Shown here in pieces: positions 41,489 through 51,331 of a stretch of 64,000 nucleotides of DNA. The translations under genes were made by a program, and so were the position numbers. The notes beneath the pieces were generated by a model. It was not told the DNA's origin. It was given only the letters and a program-made list of their open reading frames with translations, and made no database searches. How positions within the stretch are numbered: the first letter of the stretch is position 1; every line of letters starts with the position of its first letter. This stretch comes from Saprospiraceae bacterium (GTDB lineage: Bacteria; Bacteroidota; Bacteroidia; Chitinophagales; Saprospiraceae): the NCBI GenBank assembly GCA_019638385.1, contig JAHBTW010000017.1, forward strand, positions 1 through 64,000. The letters are read 5' to 3'.

Positions 41489-42346
41489 ATGCCGGAAGTG
41501 AAAACGAAACAGTCGGAACACGAACCCAGAGAAATGTCTTTTTTTGACCATCTGGAAGAACTGCGGAAGCACATCATGCGCTCGCTTATGGCGATTGTGG
41601 CAGCGGGTGTGGCTTTGTATATTTTTAAAGACTGGGTATTTGACACGGTGATTTTCGGCCCTTCCCAAAAAGATTTCATTTCGTATAGAGTGTTTTGCAG
41701 CATTTCGCAGTGGCTCGGCCTCGGCAACGCGCTGTGCCTGACGCCGCCCGAAGTTCAGATGCAGGCGGTGGGCTTCGGAGAGGCATTTCTCACCACCATC
41801 CGGGTCTCTTTTATGGGGGGCATTGTGGTATCTTTCCCGTTCATTATCAATGAGTTCTGGAAATTTATTCGCCCCGGCCTGTACGACAACGAACGCAGTG
41901 TAACGCGCGGAGTGGTATTCATTTGTTCCGGTCTCTTTTTGCTGGGCGTGTTTTTCGGCTATTTCATTCTCGCGCCCTTTGCCACCAATTTTCTGCTGGG
42001 CTACACCATACCCGGCGTGGAGAACAAACCGACCTTGATTTCGATGATCAACTACATGGTCATGTTCATCCTGCCTGCCGGGTTGGTGTTTGAACTGCCG
42101 ATCGTTGTGTATTTTCTTTCCCGCATAGGGCTGGTCACGCCGGAAGATATGAGAAAATACCGCCGGCACGCAATCGTCATTATCCTCATTGTTTCCGGCA
42201 TCATTACACCGCCCGATGTGGTGACGCAAACGCTGTTGGGGTTTCCCCTGTTTTTGTTGTACGAATTGAGCATTTTCATTTCGGCGAGGGTACAGCGGCA
42301 GTTGGCGCAAAAAGAAGCACTGGAAGAGGCCGAGGCCCGACGATAA
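41489..42346 (+). CDS. tatC: Sec-independent translocase subunit TatC
   Basis: A protein of 285 residues from MPEVKTKQSEHEPREMSFFD. TatC is the six-helix receptor for twin-arginine signal peptides at the inner membrane. Typical: MSFFDHLEELRKHIMRSLMA (N-terminal conserved HLEELR), FGEAFLTTIRVSFMGGIVVS, FPFIINEFWKFIRPGLYDNE (with the key E/R region), FFGYFILAPFATNFLLGY, and LVFELPIVVYFLSRIGLVTP with a C-terminal MRKYRRHAIVI. TatA/TatB are not in this window. The region upstream holds a -7 box at 41454-41461. Confidence 0.95.
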   Translation: MPEVKTKQSEHEPREMSFFDHLEELRKHIMRSLMAIVAAGVALYIFKDWVFDTVIFGPSQKDFISYRVFCSISQWLGLGNALCLTPPEVQMQAVGFGEAFLTTIRVSFMGGIVVSFPFIINEFWKFIRPGLYDNERSVTRGVVFICSGLFLLGVFFGYFILAPFATNFLLGYTIPGVENKPTLISMINYMVMFILPAGLVFELPIVVYFLSRIGLVTPEDMRKYRRHAIVIILIVSGIITPPDVVTQTLLGFPLFLLYELSIFISARVQRQLAQKEALEEAEARR

Positions 42347-42382
42347 TCCGAACCTTTCTTCACTTCGTTATTCCGATCTGGT

Positions 42383-42844
42383 ATGCAAAGAGTTTCTTCC
42401 AACCTGACACTTTTCCTCTTGCTGTTCTTCCCTGTGTTTAGCCTGACGATACTCAGCGCATTCACCATCGCAGTGTGGTCGTATCGCTTCGACTACTACG
42501 GCGCGCTGTCGGGGCCGGTATTGCGCATCGGAGTGCTGATATTTCTGGGCCTCATGCTGGCCGTTTTTTACCTCACCGTGTGGCGGCTTAAACGGGTGGA
42601 ATTGGACGAGCAGTTTTTTTACGTCACCAATTACTTCCGACACGTGCGCTACCCTTACCACCAGGTGAATCAGATTAAGATAACCGACTGGGGCTTGTTT
42701 CGCACCATCCGCATTTCTTTAAAATCGCCGGGGTCATTCGGTCGTCACATCGTATTTCTGCCTTCCGGTCGCGTGTTGGAGGATTTTGCAGCAAGCCGCC
42801 CCGAACTGGCATCCAAACTGGCGCCCTCGAACCGGTCTCAATAA
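42383..42844 (+). CDS. Small two-helix membrane protein, unknown function
   Basis: A protein of 153 residues. Two hydrophobic segments (about 8-32 and 48-68) anchor a C-terminal cytoplasmic part (LKRVELDEQFFYVTNYFRHV, RYPYHQVNQIKITDWGLFRT and SFGRHIVFLPSGRV) with a strand pattern like a bacterial PH-type domain. No exact family recognised. It sits between tatC (36 bases) and the GH3-like gene (9 bases), so the three may form an operon. Confidence 0.75.
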   Translation: MQRVSSNLTLFLLLFFPVFSLTILSAFTIAVWSYRFDYYGALSGPVLRIGVLIFLGLMLAVFYLTVWRLKRVELDEQFFYVTNYFRHVRYPYHQVNQIKITDWGLFRTIRISLKSPGSFGRHIVFLPSGRVLEDFAASRPELASKLAPSNRSQ

Positions 42845-42853
42845 AAAAACGAC

Positions 42854-44362
42854 ATGGCTATGGGATTCAAATCTGCACTCGCCAAGCCCTTTGCAAAGTA
42901 CATCGCCCGGCGTATAGACCGCTGGTCGGCTCGTGCAGCAGCCGAACAGGAGCGCGTATTTCAGCAATTGATAAAAAACGGCCGGCGCACTGTTTTCGGC
43001 CGCGAACACCACTTCGATTCCATTACCACTTATCAGGACTTCAAAGCGGCCGTGCCCATACGCGACTACGAGCAGATCAAGCCCTACATCGAACGGATAC
43101 AGGCCGGCGAGCGCAACGTACTGTGGCCGGGCCGCCCCCGGTATTTTGCCAAAACCAGCGGCACCACCTCCGGCGTAAAATACATACCCCTCACTACCCA
43201 AAGCCTGCCCAACCACTTCGGCACGGCCCGCAATGCCCTCTTCAACTACTACGCCCGCACCGGGCGCGGCGAATGGTTGGACGGCAAAATGATCTTCCTC
43301 TCCGGCAGCCCTACGTTGGACTATGTGGGCGGCATTCCCACAGGGCGCCTCTCCGGCATCGTCAATCACTTAGTGCCGGCCTGGCTGCGCGCCAATCAAA
43401 TGCCCTCTTTCGAGGTAAACTGCATAGAGGACTGGGAAGAGAAATTGGAAAAAATAGTGTCGGAAACCCTACGGGAAGACATGCGCCTCATCAGCGGCAT
43501 ACCGCCCTGGGTACAAATGTATTACGAACGCCTGATAGCGCGCAGCGGCAAAAATTCCGTGCGGGAAATATTCCCCAACTTCTCCATGTTTGTGTACGGC
43601 GGCGTGAACTTCGAGCCGTATCGCGCCAAGCTGGAGGCACTGACCGGGGCCGCCGTGGAAAGCCTTGAGACCTATCCGGCTTCCGAAGGGTTCATCGCTT
43701 TTCAGGATCGGCCTGGCGAACCGGGGCTGCTCCTCAATGTTGCTTCGGGGATATTTTTTGAGTTCGTACCTGCCGCAGAAATTCTCAACCACAACCCTAC
43801 TCGATTGTCTATCAGCGAGGTGGAAACGGGCGTCAACTACGCCCTCATCATCAACAACAATGCCGGCCTGTGGGGCTACAACATCGGTGACACGGTGGAG
43901 TTTCTCAGCACCCATCCGCCGCGCATCGTCGTCACCGGGCGGGTCAAACATTTCATCTCCGCATTCGGGGAGCACGTCATCGGCAAAGAAGTAGAGGAAG
44001 CCATGCTCCGCGTTGCCGGCGAGCGGGGCATTGTGGAATTTACGGTAGCGCCGCAAGTTTCGCCTCCTGAAGGCGGGCTGCCCTATCACGAGTGGTGGGT
44101 CGAGTTTGATGAAACGCCCGCCGACCTCGACTCCTTTGCCGCAGCCCTCGACGCGGAGATGACCCGGCAAAACATTTATTACCACGACCTCATCACAGGC
44201 GGCATTCTGCGCCCTTTGGTCATCAGGCCGCTGCCGCGGGACGCTTTTCGCAACTACATGAAATCGCTGGGCAAACTGGGCGGACAAAACAAAGTGCCGC
44301 GCCTGTCGGACGACCGGAAAATTGCGGATGCTTTAGCCGCATTCCCGTCGCAACAAATCTAA
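42854..44362 (+). CDS. GH3-family acyl-acid-amido synthetase-like protein
   Basis: A protein of 502 residues of the GH3 auxin-responsive family, which in plants joins amino acids to acyl acids through an AMP intermediate; bacterial substrates are unknown. Signs: ITTYQDFKAAVPIRDYEQIK, YFAKTSGTTSGVKYIPLTTQ (the ATP/AMP loop T-S-G-T-T-S-G), MFVYGGVNFEPYRAKLEALT, ETYPASEGFIAFQD, and YALIINNNAGLWGYNIGDTV then GRVKHFISAFGEHV. The order fits the fold. Bacteroidota commonly encode one such gene. It follows the two-helix membrane protein by 9 bases. Confidence 0.9.
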   Translation: MAMGFKSALAKPFAKYIARRIDRWSARAAAEQERVFQQLIKNGRRTVFGREHHFDSITTYQDFKAAVPIRDYEQIKPYIERIQAGERNVLWPGRPRYFAKTSGTTSGVKYIPLTTQSLPNHFGTARNALFNYYARTGRGEWLDGKMIFLSGSPTLDYVGGIPTGRLSGIVNHLVPAWLRANQMPSFEVNCIEDWEEKLEKIVSETLREDMRLISGIPPWVQMYYERLIARSGKNSVREIFPNFSMFVYGGVNFEPYRAKLEALTGAAVESLETYPASEGFIAFQDRPGEPGLLLNVASGIFFEFVPAAEILNHNPTRLSISEVETGVNYALIINNNAGLWGYNIGDTVEFLSTHPPRIVVTGRVKHFISAFGEHVIGKEVEEAMLRVAGERGIVEFTVAPQVSPPEGGLPYHEWWVEFDETPADLDSFAAALDAEMTRQNIYYHDLITGGILRPLVIRPLPRDAFRNYMKSLGKLGGQNKVPRLSDDRKIADALAAFPSQQI

Positions 44363-44365
44363 AAA

Positions 44366-44797
44366 TCACCCGTAAGCATGGGTCAGGAGGTCATAAGTGG
44401 TAATAATGCCGATGAGCATGTTCTCATCATCCACTACGGGCAGGGCGTGAAAGAGGTTTTCGCGAAAAAAGCCGGCGGCCAGTTCCAGCGTATCATCGGG
44501 GCCTAAGGTGACAACTTGCTTCGTCATCACTTCCCGCACGAGCAGAGAACGCAAAATGGCGTCGTTGTACTCGTCGCTCTTTCGGGTCTTGAACAGGGTG
44601 AACCCGTGCAAGAGCTTGAGATAGTCGGAATGGCTGACGATGCCGACTACTTCGCCGTCTTCTACTACGGGCAAGTGATGAATGTTGTGCTTGCGGAAGA
44701 TGTCCTGAACCACATCCATGGTATCTTCCGGCTGCACTACGATGACGTTGGGCGTCATGATAGCGCTGATTCGGGTGGTTTTTTCCAGGATAGTCAT
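44366..44797 (-). CDS. CBS-domain pair protein
   Basis: A protein of 143 residues made of two CBS domains, small modules that usually bind adenine nucleotides and act as energy sensors. CBS1: MTPNVIVVQPEDTMDVVQDI, NIHHLPVVEDGEVVGIVSHS. CBS2: VMTKQVVTLGPDDTLELAAG, FHALPVVDDENMLIGIITTY. No catalytic domain. Its ATG overlaps the stop of the upstream CBS gene by 4 bases, so the two paralogous proteins are likely made together and may form a complex. Confidence 0.9.
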   Translation of the reverse strand: MTILEKTTRISAIMTPNVIVVQPEDTMDVVQDIFRKHNIHHLPVVEDGEVVGIVSHSDYLKLLHGFTLFKTRKSDEYNDAILRSLLVREVMTKQVVTLGPDDTLELAAGFFRENLFHALPVVDDENMLIGIITTYDLLTHAYG

Positions 44798-45246
44798 ATC
44801 AGTTCTCCGGTTTCTTTTTCAATAAAAGAGGAATTAAAACTATACAACAGCAAGTCGTGCGTAGTCACTATGCCGATCAGCCGATCTTCTTCGACGATGG
44901 GCAGGGAATGGAAGCGGTTGGCTAAAAAAATGTCGGCGGCCAATCCGATGGAATCATCGGGGTCCAACACGAGCGGGAACTTGGTCATGATGTCGGCAGC
45001 TTTCAGCGCTTTGTATTCTTTTTCCGACCAGGTTTTGCCGGTGGTGTGCAACGAAATGACATACGAAAGCTTAAAAAAGTCTTCTTTGCTGATAATGCCT
45101 TTGAGTACGCTTCCGCTATCTACAACAGGCAAGTGGTGGAAATTGTGCGATTGGAAGAGGTTCTGAATTTCCCGGACACTCGTGTCGGGGGAAACTGTTA
45201 TTATACTGGTCGTCATGATCTCTCTGACAGGTCTTTCCGGATTCAT
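44794..45246 (-). CDS. CBS-domain pair protein, upstream paralogue
   Basis: A protein of 150 residues from MNPERPVREIMTTSIITVSP; the longer frame would use a TTG. Again two CBS domains: VREIMTTSIITVSPDTSV, NFHHLPVVDSGSVLKGIISK, ADIMTKFPLVLDPDDSIGLA, and FHSLPIVEEDRLIGIVTTHD. Its sequence parallels the downstream protein, indicating tandem duplication. It is divergent from the TPR gene, with about 215 bases between that show nothing else. Confidence 0.9.
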   Translation of the reverse strand: MNPERPVREIMTTSIITVSPDTSVREIQNLFQSHNFHHLPVVDSGSVLKGIISKEDFFKLSYVISLHTTGKTWSEKEYKALKAADIMTKFPLVLDPDDSIGLAADIFLANRFHSLPIVEEDRLIGIVTTHDLLLYSFNSSFIEKETGELI

Positions 45247-45461
45247 TGTGTTCAATTTTACGGTTTTTAAAAACAGGCTTCCACATAGTTGTAAACGGAA
45301 GTGGAGAAGAAGTAATTTCGTCTCTCTGTATCCAAAAGTACCCCCCCTCTAAATACCGGGTAATGATAATTATCAGCCGGCATTTTGATTTTTGTCAGGA
45401 CGGGCTGCGCGGCAACTTTTGCCCCGTTGCGGCGTTCTTTTCTGTCAAGACTGTAATAACT

Positions 45462-47267
45462 ATGAAACGTTTCCTGCTTATCCTCTTTTGCACGGCCGGC
45501 ATTGCGGCGGCGCTTCCTGCACAAGATTCCCGTCTGGCACAACAGTATTTCCAAAACGGAGAGTTTGAAAAAGCAGCAGTGCTTTTTGAGCAGTTGTTTG
45601 AAACCAACCAGCAAAACGACTACTTCTTCGATCGCTATGTGGACTGCCTCATTGCCCTGGAGCGCTACGACGACTGCGAAAAGGCCATCAAAAAACAACT
45701 CAAACGCGACCCCAAAAACCTCACCTTGTACGTGACCCTCGGCAAGCTTTTGGAGCAACAATACCGCGAAGCGGATGCGGAGCAACAGTATCGCCTCGCC
45801 CTCTCCCAATTGCCCAGAGAGCACTTCGGGGTTATTCGTTTGGCCAATGCTTTTACCGCTTTAACCAAATACGACCTGGCCATAGAAACCTATGAGAAAG
45901 GCAGCGAACTGCTCAAGGACAAAGTCGTGTTCAGCTTTTATCTTGCCGAATTGTACCGCCGCAAAGGCGATACTCCGAAAATGGTGGACAGCTACCTCAA
46001 CAGTCTCGCCTCCACTCCCGAACGACTGCCCACGCTCCAAACCACTTTCCAGCGATTCTTTACCAACGACGACTACACCGAACTACAAAAACAACTCTAT
46101 GCCCGGCTTCAGCAGGACGACAACGCCGTGCTTTATACCGAAATGCTCGCCTGGGCACTCATTCAACAACAGGACTACAAAGGCGCCTTGCGACAATTGC
46201 GCGCATTGGACAAACGCCTGCGCGAAAACGGCGGGCGCGTGTTTCAACTGGCACAAATCGCTGGCGGCGCTAAAGACTACGACACGGCCATCGCTGCGTA
46301 TGAGTACATTGTGGATGAAAAAGGCCGCAATTCTTCCTTCTACTTAGAGTCTAAGCGCGAAGCCCTGCGCAGCCGCCGCAACAAACTCACCGAGGGATTT
46401 GCCTACACCCGCGAAGAGCTGGTCGTATTGCAGCAGTTGTACGAAAACTTCCTCACCGAGTTCGGCCGCTCCCGCATCACCGCCTCTATTATAGCCGAAC
46501 AGGCAGAACTGGAAGCACTGTACCTCAATGATTTAAATAAGTCCATTACACTGCTCAACGAGGTGGTTGAGTTTCCCAACTTAGATCCCGTCGTGAGTGC
46601 CAATGCCAAACTCGCGCTCGGCGATTACTACCTCATGCAGGGCGAAATATGGGATGCCACGCTGCTCTATTCGCAGGTGGACAAGGCGTTTAAAGAAGAT
46701 GCGCTCGGCAACGAGGCCCGCTATCGCAATGCCCGTTTGGCCTACTACGACGGCGACTTCCAATGGGCGCAGGCCCAGTTTGATATTCTCAAAGCGGCCA
46801 CCTCCAAGTTTGTTTCCAATGATGCCATTGATCTCTCCGTATTCATCATGGACAATCTGGGCCTTGATACCACGGCGGAGGCGCTCACGCTTTTTTCGCA
46901 GGCCGATATGCTCGTGTTCCAGAACCGGTTTCAGGAAGCTTTTGAAAAATTGGACGCTCTGCTGCGTGATTTTCCGGCGCACTCCTTAGAGGACGATGTG
47001 CTGTATCTCAAGTCGAAGATTTACCACAAAAGACGGGAATACACCCAACAAGCAGCAGCACTCCAACGCATCATTGAAGGATACCCTGAAGAAATCAGGG
47101 CCGACAATGCACTCTTTGAGTTGGGTGAGTTGTACCAAACGCATCTCAACGACGTAGAAAAAGCAAAAGAACTTTATGAAAAGTTGTTTCTCGACTACTC
47201 CGGCAGCACCTTTGCCGTGGAGGCGCGCAAGCGGTTCAGGCTGTTGAGGGGTGATAAGTTGCAATGA
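45462..47267 (+). CDS. Exported tetratricopeptide-repeat protein
   Basis: A protein of 601 residues from MKRFLLILFCTAGIAAALPA, a signal peptide; the frame is open 72 codons upstream without coding character. TPR units run through the protein (QQYFQNGEFEKAAVLFEQLF, NLTLYVTLGKLLEQQYREAD, DLAIETYEKGSELLKD, DKSFF-like later units, EDDVLYLKSKIYHKRREYTQ then QAAALQRIIEGYPEEIRADN). It probably scaffolds complexes in the periplasm or at the outer membrane. Partners unknown. Ends 71 bases before the acyl-CoA ligase gene. Confidence 0.88.
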   Translation: MKRFLLILFCTAGIAAALPAQDSRLAQQYFQNGEFEKAAVLFEQLFETNQQNDYFFDRYVDCLIALERYDDCEKAIKKQLKRDPKNLTLYVTLGKLLEQQYREADAEQQYRLALSQLPREHFGVIRLANAFTALTKYDLAIETYEKGSELLKDKVVFSFYLAELYRRKGDTPKMVDSYLNSLASTPERLPTLQTTFQRFFTNDDYTELQKQLYARLQQDDNAVLYTEMLAWALIQQQDYKGALRQLRALDKRLRENGGRVFQLAQIAGGAKDYDTAIAAYEYIVDEKGRNSSFYLESKREALRSRRNKLTEGFAYTREELVVLQQLYENFLTEFGRSRITASIIAEQAELEALYLNDLNKSITLLNEVVEFPNLDPVVSANAKLALGDYYLMQGEIWDATLLYSQVDKAFKEDALGNEARYRNARLAYYDGDFQWAQAQFDILKAATSKFVSNDAIDLSVFIMDNLGLDTTAEALTLFSQADMLVFQNRFQEAFEKLDALLRDFPAHSLEDDVLYLKSKIYHKRREYTQQAAALQRIIEGYPEEIRADNALFELGELYQTHLNDVEKAKELYEKLFLDYSGSTFAVEARKRFRLLRGDKLQ

Positions 47268-47338
47268 GGCCGGCGCAATAGCGCGCCATATTTCCCAAAT
47301 GTTACCTACCTTGCTTGCCCTGAAAAATCGCTGCCGAT

Positions 47339-48859
47339 ATGCAACCATCTCCTCAAGATTGGATCGCCAAATGGGCGCTCTACAGCCCGTCCAAAATGGC
47401 TGTAAAAGAATACGAAACCGACCGATCCCTGAGCTACGGCGAACTCGACCGCTTAGCCAATCGCCTCGCCCGGCATCTGGCATTAGACTACGGCATCGGC
47501 AAAGGCGACCGCATAGCCCTGCTCGCCGAAAACTGCTTAGAGTACATCATCCTGTTTGCCGTAGCCCAAAAAAGCGGTTGCATCCTCGTGCCGATGAACT
47601 ACCGCCTCGCAGCAGCGGAGATTGATTATTTGCTCCAAAACTCCGAGCCGCGCTTAGTCATCGGCGAAGCCAAATTCCAACACTTACTCGACGGCGCTCC
47701 GGCCTATGAGCAGGCGCCGCACCGCTGGTCGTTTGAAGAACTGGCCGCCTTGTGCAACAAAACCCTCGCCACCGAAAACGATGCGCCCTTCCCCGTCACG
47801 CCCGTAGCCGACGACGACCCGGTGTTCATCCTCTACACCTCCGGCACCACCGGCTTTCCAAAAGGCGCGTTGTATTCCCACAAAATGCTTTTCTGGAACA
47901 GCATCAACACGGCTATGAGCTTGATTGTCAACTCCGAAAGCCGCACTGTGAACGTGATGCCGCCCTTCCATACCGGCGGCTGGAATGTATTCACCACGCC
48001 CTTTCTGCACCACGGCGCCTATTTTATTATGATGCGCAAATTCGATCCGGCAGCCGTGTTGAAACTCTTGCAGGAAGAGCGTTTGTCTATCTTCATGGGA
48101 GTACCTACCATGCTCAAAATGATGGCCGATGCGCCGGAATTTGAGGCCGCGCAGTTTCCGGACCTCCACTATTTCATCGTGGGCGGCGAGCCGATGCCCA
48201 TTCCGCTCATCGAGCGCTGGCACAGCAAAAACGTGCCCATCCGACAGGGCTACGGCATGACCGAAGTAGGGCCTAACCTGACTTCACTCCACCAGGATGA
48301 CGCTATTCTCAAAAAAGGCTCCATCGGCCGGCCCAATTTTTATGTGCAAATCCGCATCGTGGACGAACTCGGCCACGACCTGCCTCCCAATACGCCCGGC
48401 GAACTCCTGCTCAAAGGCCCCATGGTGACGCCCGGCTACTGGCGCAACCCGGATGCCACCCGGAAAACCATCGTGGACGGTTGGTTCCATACCGGCGACA
48501 TGGTGCGCATGGACGAGGGCGGGTACATCTATGTGGTGGATCGCATCAAAAATATGTTCATCTCCGGCGGCGAAAACGTGTATCCCGCCGAGGTGGAGCG
48601 CGTACTCCTGAGCCACGAAGCCGTATCGGAGGCAGCCGTCATCGGCGTGCCTGATGAGAAATGGGGCGAGGTGGGGCAGGTCTTCATTGTGCTAAAACCC
48701 GGCATGGCGTGTTCGGAGGCAGAATTGTCGGCTTTTTGTACCGCGCGCTTAGCGAAGTTCAAAGTGCCCAAATACTTCCGCTTCATAGAAGCACTGCCGA
48801 AAAACGACACGGGCAAGATCAACCGGATGGCACTGCGAGATAGTATCGGCGGGCTTTAG
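47339..48859 (+). CDS. Acyl-CoA synthetase (AMP-forming ligase)
   Basis: A protein of 506 residues of the ANL superfamily. It activates a carboxylic acid with ATP and transfers it to coenzyme A. Motifs: PVFILYTSGTTGFPKGALYS (AMP loop), NVMPPFHTGGWNVFTTPFLH, GYGMTEVGPNLTSLHQDD, WFHTGDMVRMDEGGYIYVVD then RIKNMFISGGENVYPAEVER (hinge), and LPKNDTGKINRMALRD with the catalytic Lys. All core motifs are intact. Substrate is not readable; medium- or long-chain fatty acids or aromatic acids are possible. Confidence 0.93.
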   Translation: MQPSPQDWIAKWALYSPSKMAVKEYETDRSLSYGELDRLANRLARHLALDYGIGKGDRIALLAENCLEYIILFAVAQKSGCILVPMNYRLAAAEIDYLLQNSEPRLVIGEAKFQHLLDGAPAYEQAPHRWSFEELAALCNKTLATENDAPFPVTPVADDDPVFILYTSGTTGFPKGALYSHKMLFWNSINTAMSLIVNSESRTVNVMPPFHTGGWNVFTTPFLHHGAYFIMMRKFDPAAVLKLLQEERLSIFMGVPTMLKMMADAPEFEAAQFPDLHYFIVGGEPMPIPLIERWHSKNVPIRQGYGMTEVGPNLTSLHQDDAILKKGSIGRPNFYVQIRIVDELGHDLPPNTPGELLLKGPMVTPGYWRNPDATRKTIVDGWFHTGDMVRMDEGGYIYVVDRIKNMFISGGENVYPAEVERVLLSHEAVSEAAVIGVPDEKWGEVGQVFIVLKPGMACSEAELSAFCTARLAKFKVPKYFRFIEALPKNDTGKINRMALRDSIGGL

Positions 48860-49061
48860 CCGCCATGCGGGTAGAATCCGCCAGACGGAGGTGTGAACCT
48901 CGCGATAGCTGGGATTATGCAAATACTTCTTTCAGGCTGATGACCAAGGCAGGAAAATATGGGAACGCAATTCCGTATTTGCAAAAGTAGAAATTTATGC
49001 CTTCAAATGCAAATGATACCATTAATGCGCCGGCGTATAGCGAAAATCCCGCCGCCCCTGC

Positions 49062-49069
49062 TATTTTTG
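49062..49069 (+). promoter_or_regulatory. -7 promoter box of the BioD/DRTGG-like gene
   Basis: TATTTTTG followed by CAGG, an exact TAnnTTTG match, 31 bases before the ATG at 49101. No -33 TTTG at the expected distance. The rest of the 240-base gap (48860-49100) shows no other feature. Confidence 0.45.
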
Positions 49070-49100
49070 CAGGAGCATTTTGCCAAACAACCACGCAGGC

Positions 49101-50216
49101 ATGAGGAACATTTTCATTGCCGCCACAGGCCAGCACGTCGGGAAAACGACTGCCACCTTAGGGTTGGTGGCCGTTTTCCGGCAACGGGGATTCATTACCG
49201 GATACTGCAAACCCGTGGGCCAAAAGTATGTGGAGGTGGATAATGGCGAAGTGGCCGACAAAGACGCCGTGCTTTTTGCCCAGACCGTCGGTTTCGAAAT
49301 GGTGCCGAAAATTCACAGCCCCGTCATCATTCTGCCCGGCCTCACCCGCCAATACATTGAGGGCGATTCCGAATTCAACTTCCGCGAACGCATACAATAC
49401 GCCGCCGACTATCTCGAATCCACCTGCGACCTGGTGGTGTACGAGGGCACGGGGCATCCGGGCGTGGGCAGCGTCATTGACCTGTCGAACCCGCAGGTGG
49501 CCAAAATGCTGGGCGCGGGCGTGTTGATGATCGTGGAAGGCGGTATCGGCAACACCATTGACCGCATGAACATGAGCCTGGCGCTGTTTCGGGAGGAAGG
49601 CGTGCCCATTTTGGGCGTGTTGGTCAACAAAGTCCGCACCGATAAATATGAGGACATCAAATACCACCTGCAAAAACGCCTGCAGGAAATGGGTATCCCC
49701 CTGCTCGGCGTGTTGCCCTACGACCAAACGCTTTCCTTTCCCATCATGGAAGCCGTCAATCAGGCCGTTGACGGCAAAGTGTTGCTCAACGGCCACAAGC
49801 TCAGCAACCGGGTGGAAGAAATCATCGGCGGCTCTTTGATTGATACCGAAGAATTCGGCACCTTCCAAAACCTGCTGCTCGTGGTCAGCTACCGCCGCTT
49901 AGACGAAGCAATGGAAAAGATAAAAGCTATTTCGGAAGAAAATAATCTGACACAGCCCATGCTCTCCGGCGTCATTGTGACCGGCGACGGGCGGCAGGCG
50001 CGCTGGACCGAACTGGCCGACCTGCGCAATCCTTATTTTTTGGAACACCACATCCCCGTTATTTCTACCACCTTAGACACTTACGGCTCCGTAGTGAAAA
50101 TCAGCCGCATAGAGGTGAAAATCAACAACCAAACTCCCTGGAAAGTAGATCGCGCCATTGAGTTGATTCAAAAATATGTGGACATAGACGCCTTGTCGCA
50201 GCAACTGGACCTTTAG
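49101..50216 (+). CDS. BioD-like P-loop protein with DRTGG domain (phosphotransacetylase N-terminal-like)
   Basis: A protein of 371 residues from MRNIFIAATGQHVGKTTATL. The N-terminal about 220 residues are a dethiobiotin-synthetase-like P-loop NTPase (GQHVGKTT at 9-16, TGYCKPVGQKYVEVDNGEVA, VVYEGTGHPGVGSVIDLSNP, VLVNKVRTDKYE). The C-terminal part (VEEIIGGSLIDTEEFGTFQN onward, VVSYRRLDEAMEKIKAISEE) fits a DRTGG domain, as in the N-terminal extension of some phosphotransacetylases. Biotin synthesis is not implied. It is convergent with the ATP-grasp gene and overlaps it by 4 bases. Confidence 0.88.
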   Translation: MRNIFIAATGQHVGKTTATLGLVAVFRQRGFITGYCKPVGQKYVEVDNGEVADKDAVLFAQTVGFEMVPKIHSPVIILPGLTRQYIEGDSEFNFRERIQYAADYLESTCDLVVYEGTGHPGVGSVIDLSNPQVAKMLGAGVLMIVEGGIGNTIDRMNMSLALFREEGVPILGVLVNKVRTDKYEDIKYHLQKRLQEMGIPLLGVLPYDQTLSFPIMEAVNQAVDGKVLLNGHKLSNRVEEIIGGSLIDTEEFGTFQNLLLVVSYRRLDEAMEKIKAISEENNLTQPMLSGVIVTGDGRQARWTELADLRNPYFLEHHIPVISTTLDTYGSVVKISRIEVKINNQTPWKVDRAIELIQKYVDIDALSQQLDL

Positions 50217-51256
50217 CGAAAGGACGACTGCTGCCGCCACAGCCGTCGGAAAGCAGCAATCATTTCCATTGCAGGGAGGTACGCTGTGCCGCGCCGGTGA
50301 TGCGCCGTGCCGATGCGATACACGATACGCCAGTGTCGGATGATTTCGCGCAGCGCAAACCTGTAGGAGTTTTGCTGCTCATCGTAGATATGCGTAGGCT
50401 CCGAGCAAGTCCCGTTGACTTCCAGAATGATTAAATTTTCCCCGCGTCGGAGTTCTTCAAAGCTGTCGCATTTGATGTCGAAACGGCCGTAATGAAAGCC
50501 CTCAATTTGGCGGCTGATGCGCTCAAAGCTGTTGCGCAAGGAGTCGTCTATCATTTGGCCGGCATTGATGAAGCGGGTACCTTTGGAATGGTTGCCGATA
50601 ACGCCCAACGGTACTACCTCGCCTTCGGCGGGTACCGTATCGAGCAGCGGGCCGTGTGTGTGCCGCAGGCGCTCCCATTGCAGCAGTGCGCGCGGATACG
50701 CCTGAATCAACGCGCGAAGGGTGTCCTGCCCGTTGCCCTTTACCTGCAAAAACTCCTTAAATGTAAGAGACGTGATGTGACCGCGCTCCTCATCGGGTAA
50801 GCGGTAATACAGTACTCCGAACTCCCCTTTTTTATCCACAAACTCCTGCAGGAGGAAGTCGGTGGGATAGCGTTGCAGGTAGTCGCGCAGTTCCTCCGGG
50901 GTATGAATTTTGGCAACCAAAAAACCCCGCAACCCCATATCCGGCTTGGCGATGAGCGGGAAGCCGATACCTTCCGATGCCAGTCGGCGCGCGGTCTGCT
51001 CCCACGGCTCGCCGGGATGCACGAGCACCGTTTTGGGTCGTAACGATGGCGGAATTTTCATCAGGGTATCATACTTCGACTCCATGCCCATACCCCCGGA
51101 ATATATGCCCGGATTGGCCGCCGTGAAAAAACATAAGTGCCGCGCCCGCAAGGCCAGCCAGGGATAATACCACAGCATAGGGAAATAAAAGGCAATACTC
51201 GGCCAGTACTCCCAGTGTAGCAGGCGAATGAAAAACGGGCGATGGAATAAGCGCAT
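50213..51256 (-). CDS. ATP-grasp ligase-like protein
   Basis: A protein of 347 residues. It resembles the D-alanine-D-alanine ligase branch of ATP-grasp enzymes: FPLIAKPDMGLRGFLVAKIH (ATP-binding Lys and glycine loop), DFLLQEFVDKKGEFGVLYYR, HYGRFDIKCDSFEEL (metal-binding Asp), and NLIILEVNGTCSEPTHIYDE (metal-binding Glu/Asn motif ExNG). The N-terminal stretch LLHWEYWPSIAFYFPMLWYY is hydrophobic and may sit in or on the membrane. The acceptor substrate is unknown. Confidence 0.82.
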   Translation of the reverse strand: MRLFHRPFFIRLLHWEYWPSIAFYFPMLWYYPWLALRARHLCFFTAANPGIYSGGMGMESKYDTLMKIPPSLRPKTVLVHPGEPWEQTARRLASEGIGFPLIAKPDMGLRGFLVAKIHTPEELRDYLQRYPTDFLLQEFVDKKGEFGVLYYRLPDEERGHITSLTFKEFLQVKGNGQDTLRALIQAYPRALLQWERLRHTHGPLLDTVPAEGEVVPLGVIGNHSKGTRFINAGQMIDDSLRNSFERISRQIEGFHYGRFDIKCDSFEELRRGENLIILEVNGTCSEPTHIYDEQQNSYRFALREIIRHWRIVYRIGTAHHRRGTAYLPAMEMIAAFRRLWRQQSSFR

Positions 51257-51331
51257 GGCAAGGCGTTTTCGGGGGTCAAAACTCAGTAATTTTTCAAGAG
51301 GAAGGTAAAGATTTTTAAAACAAACTTTTTG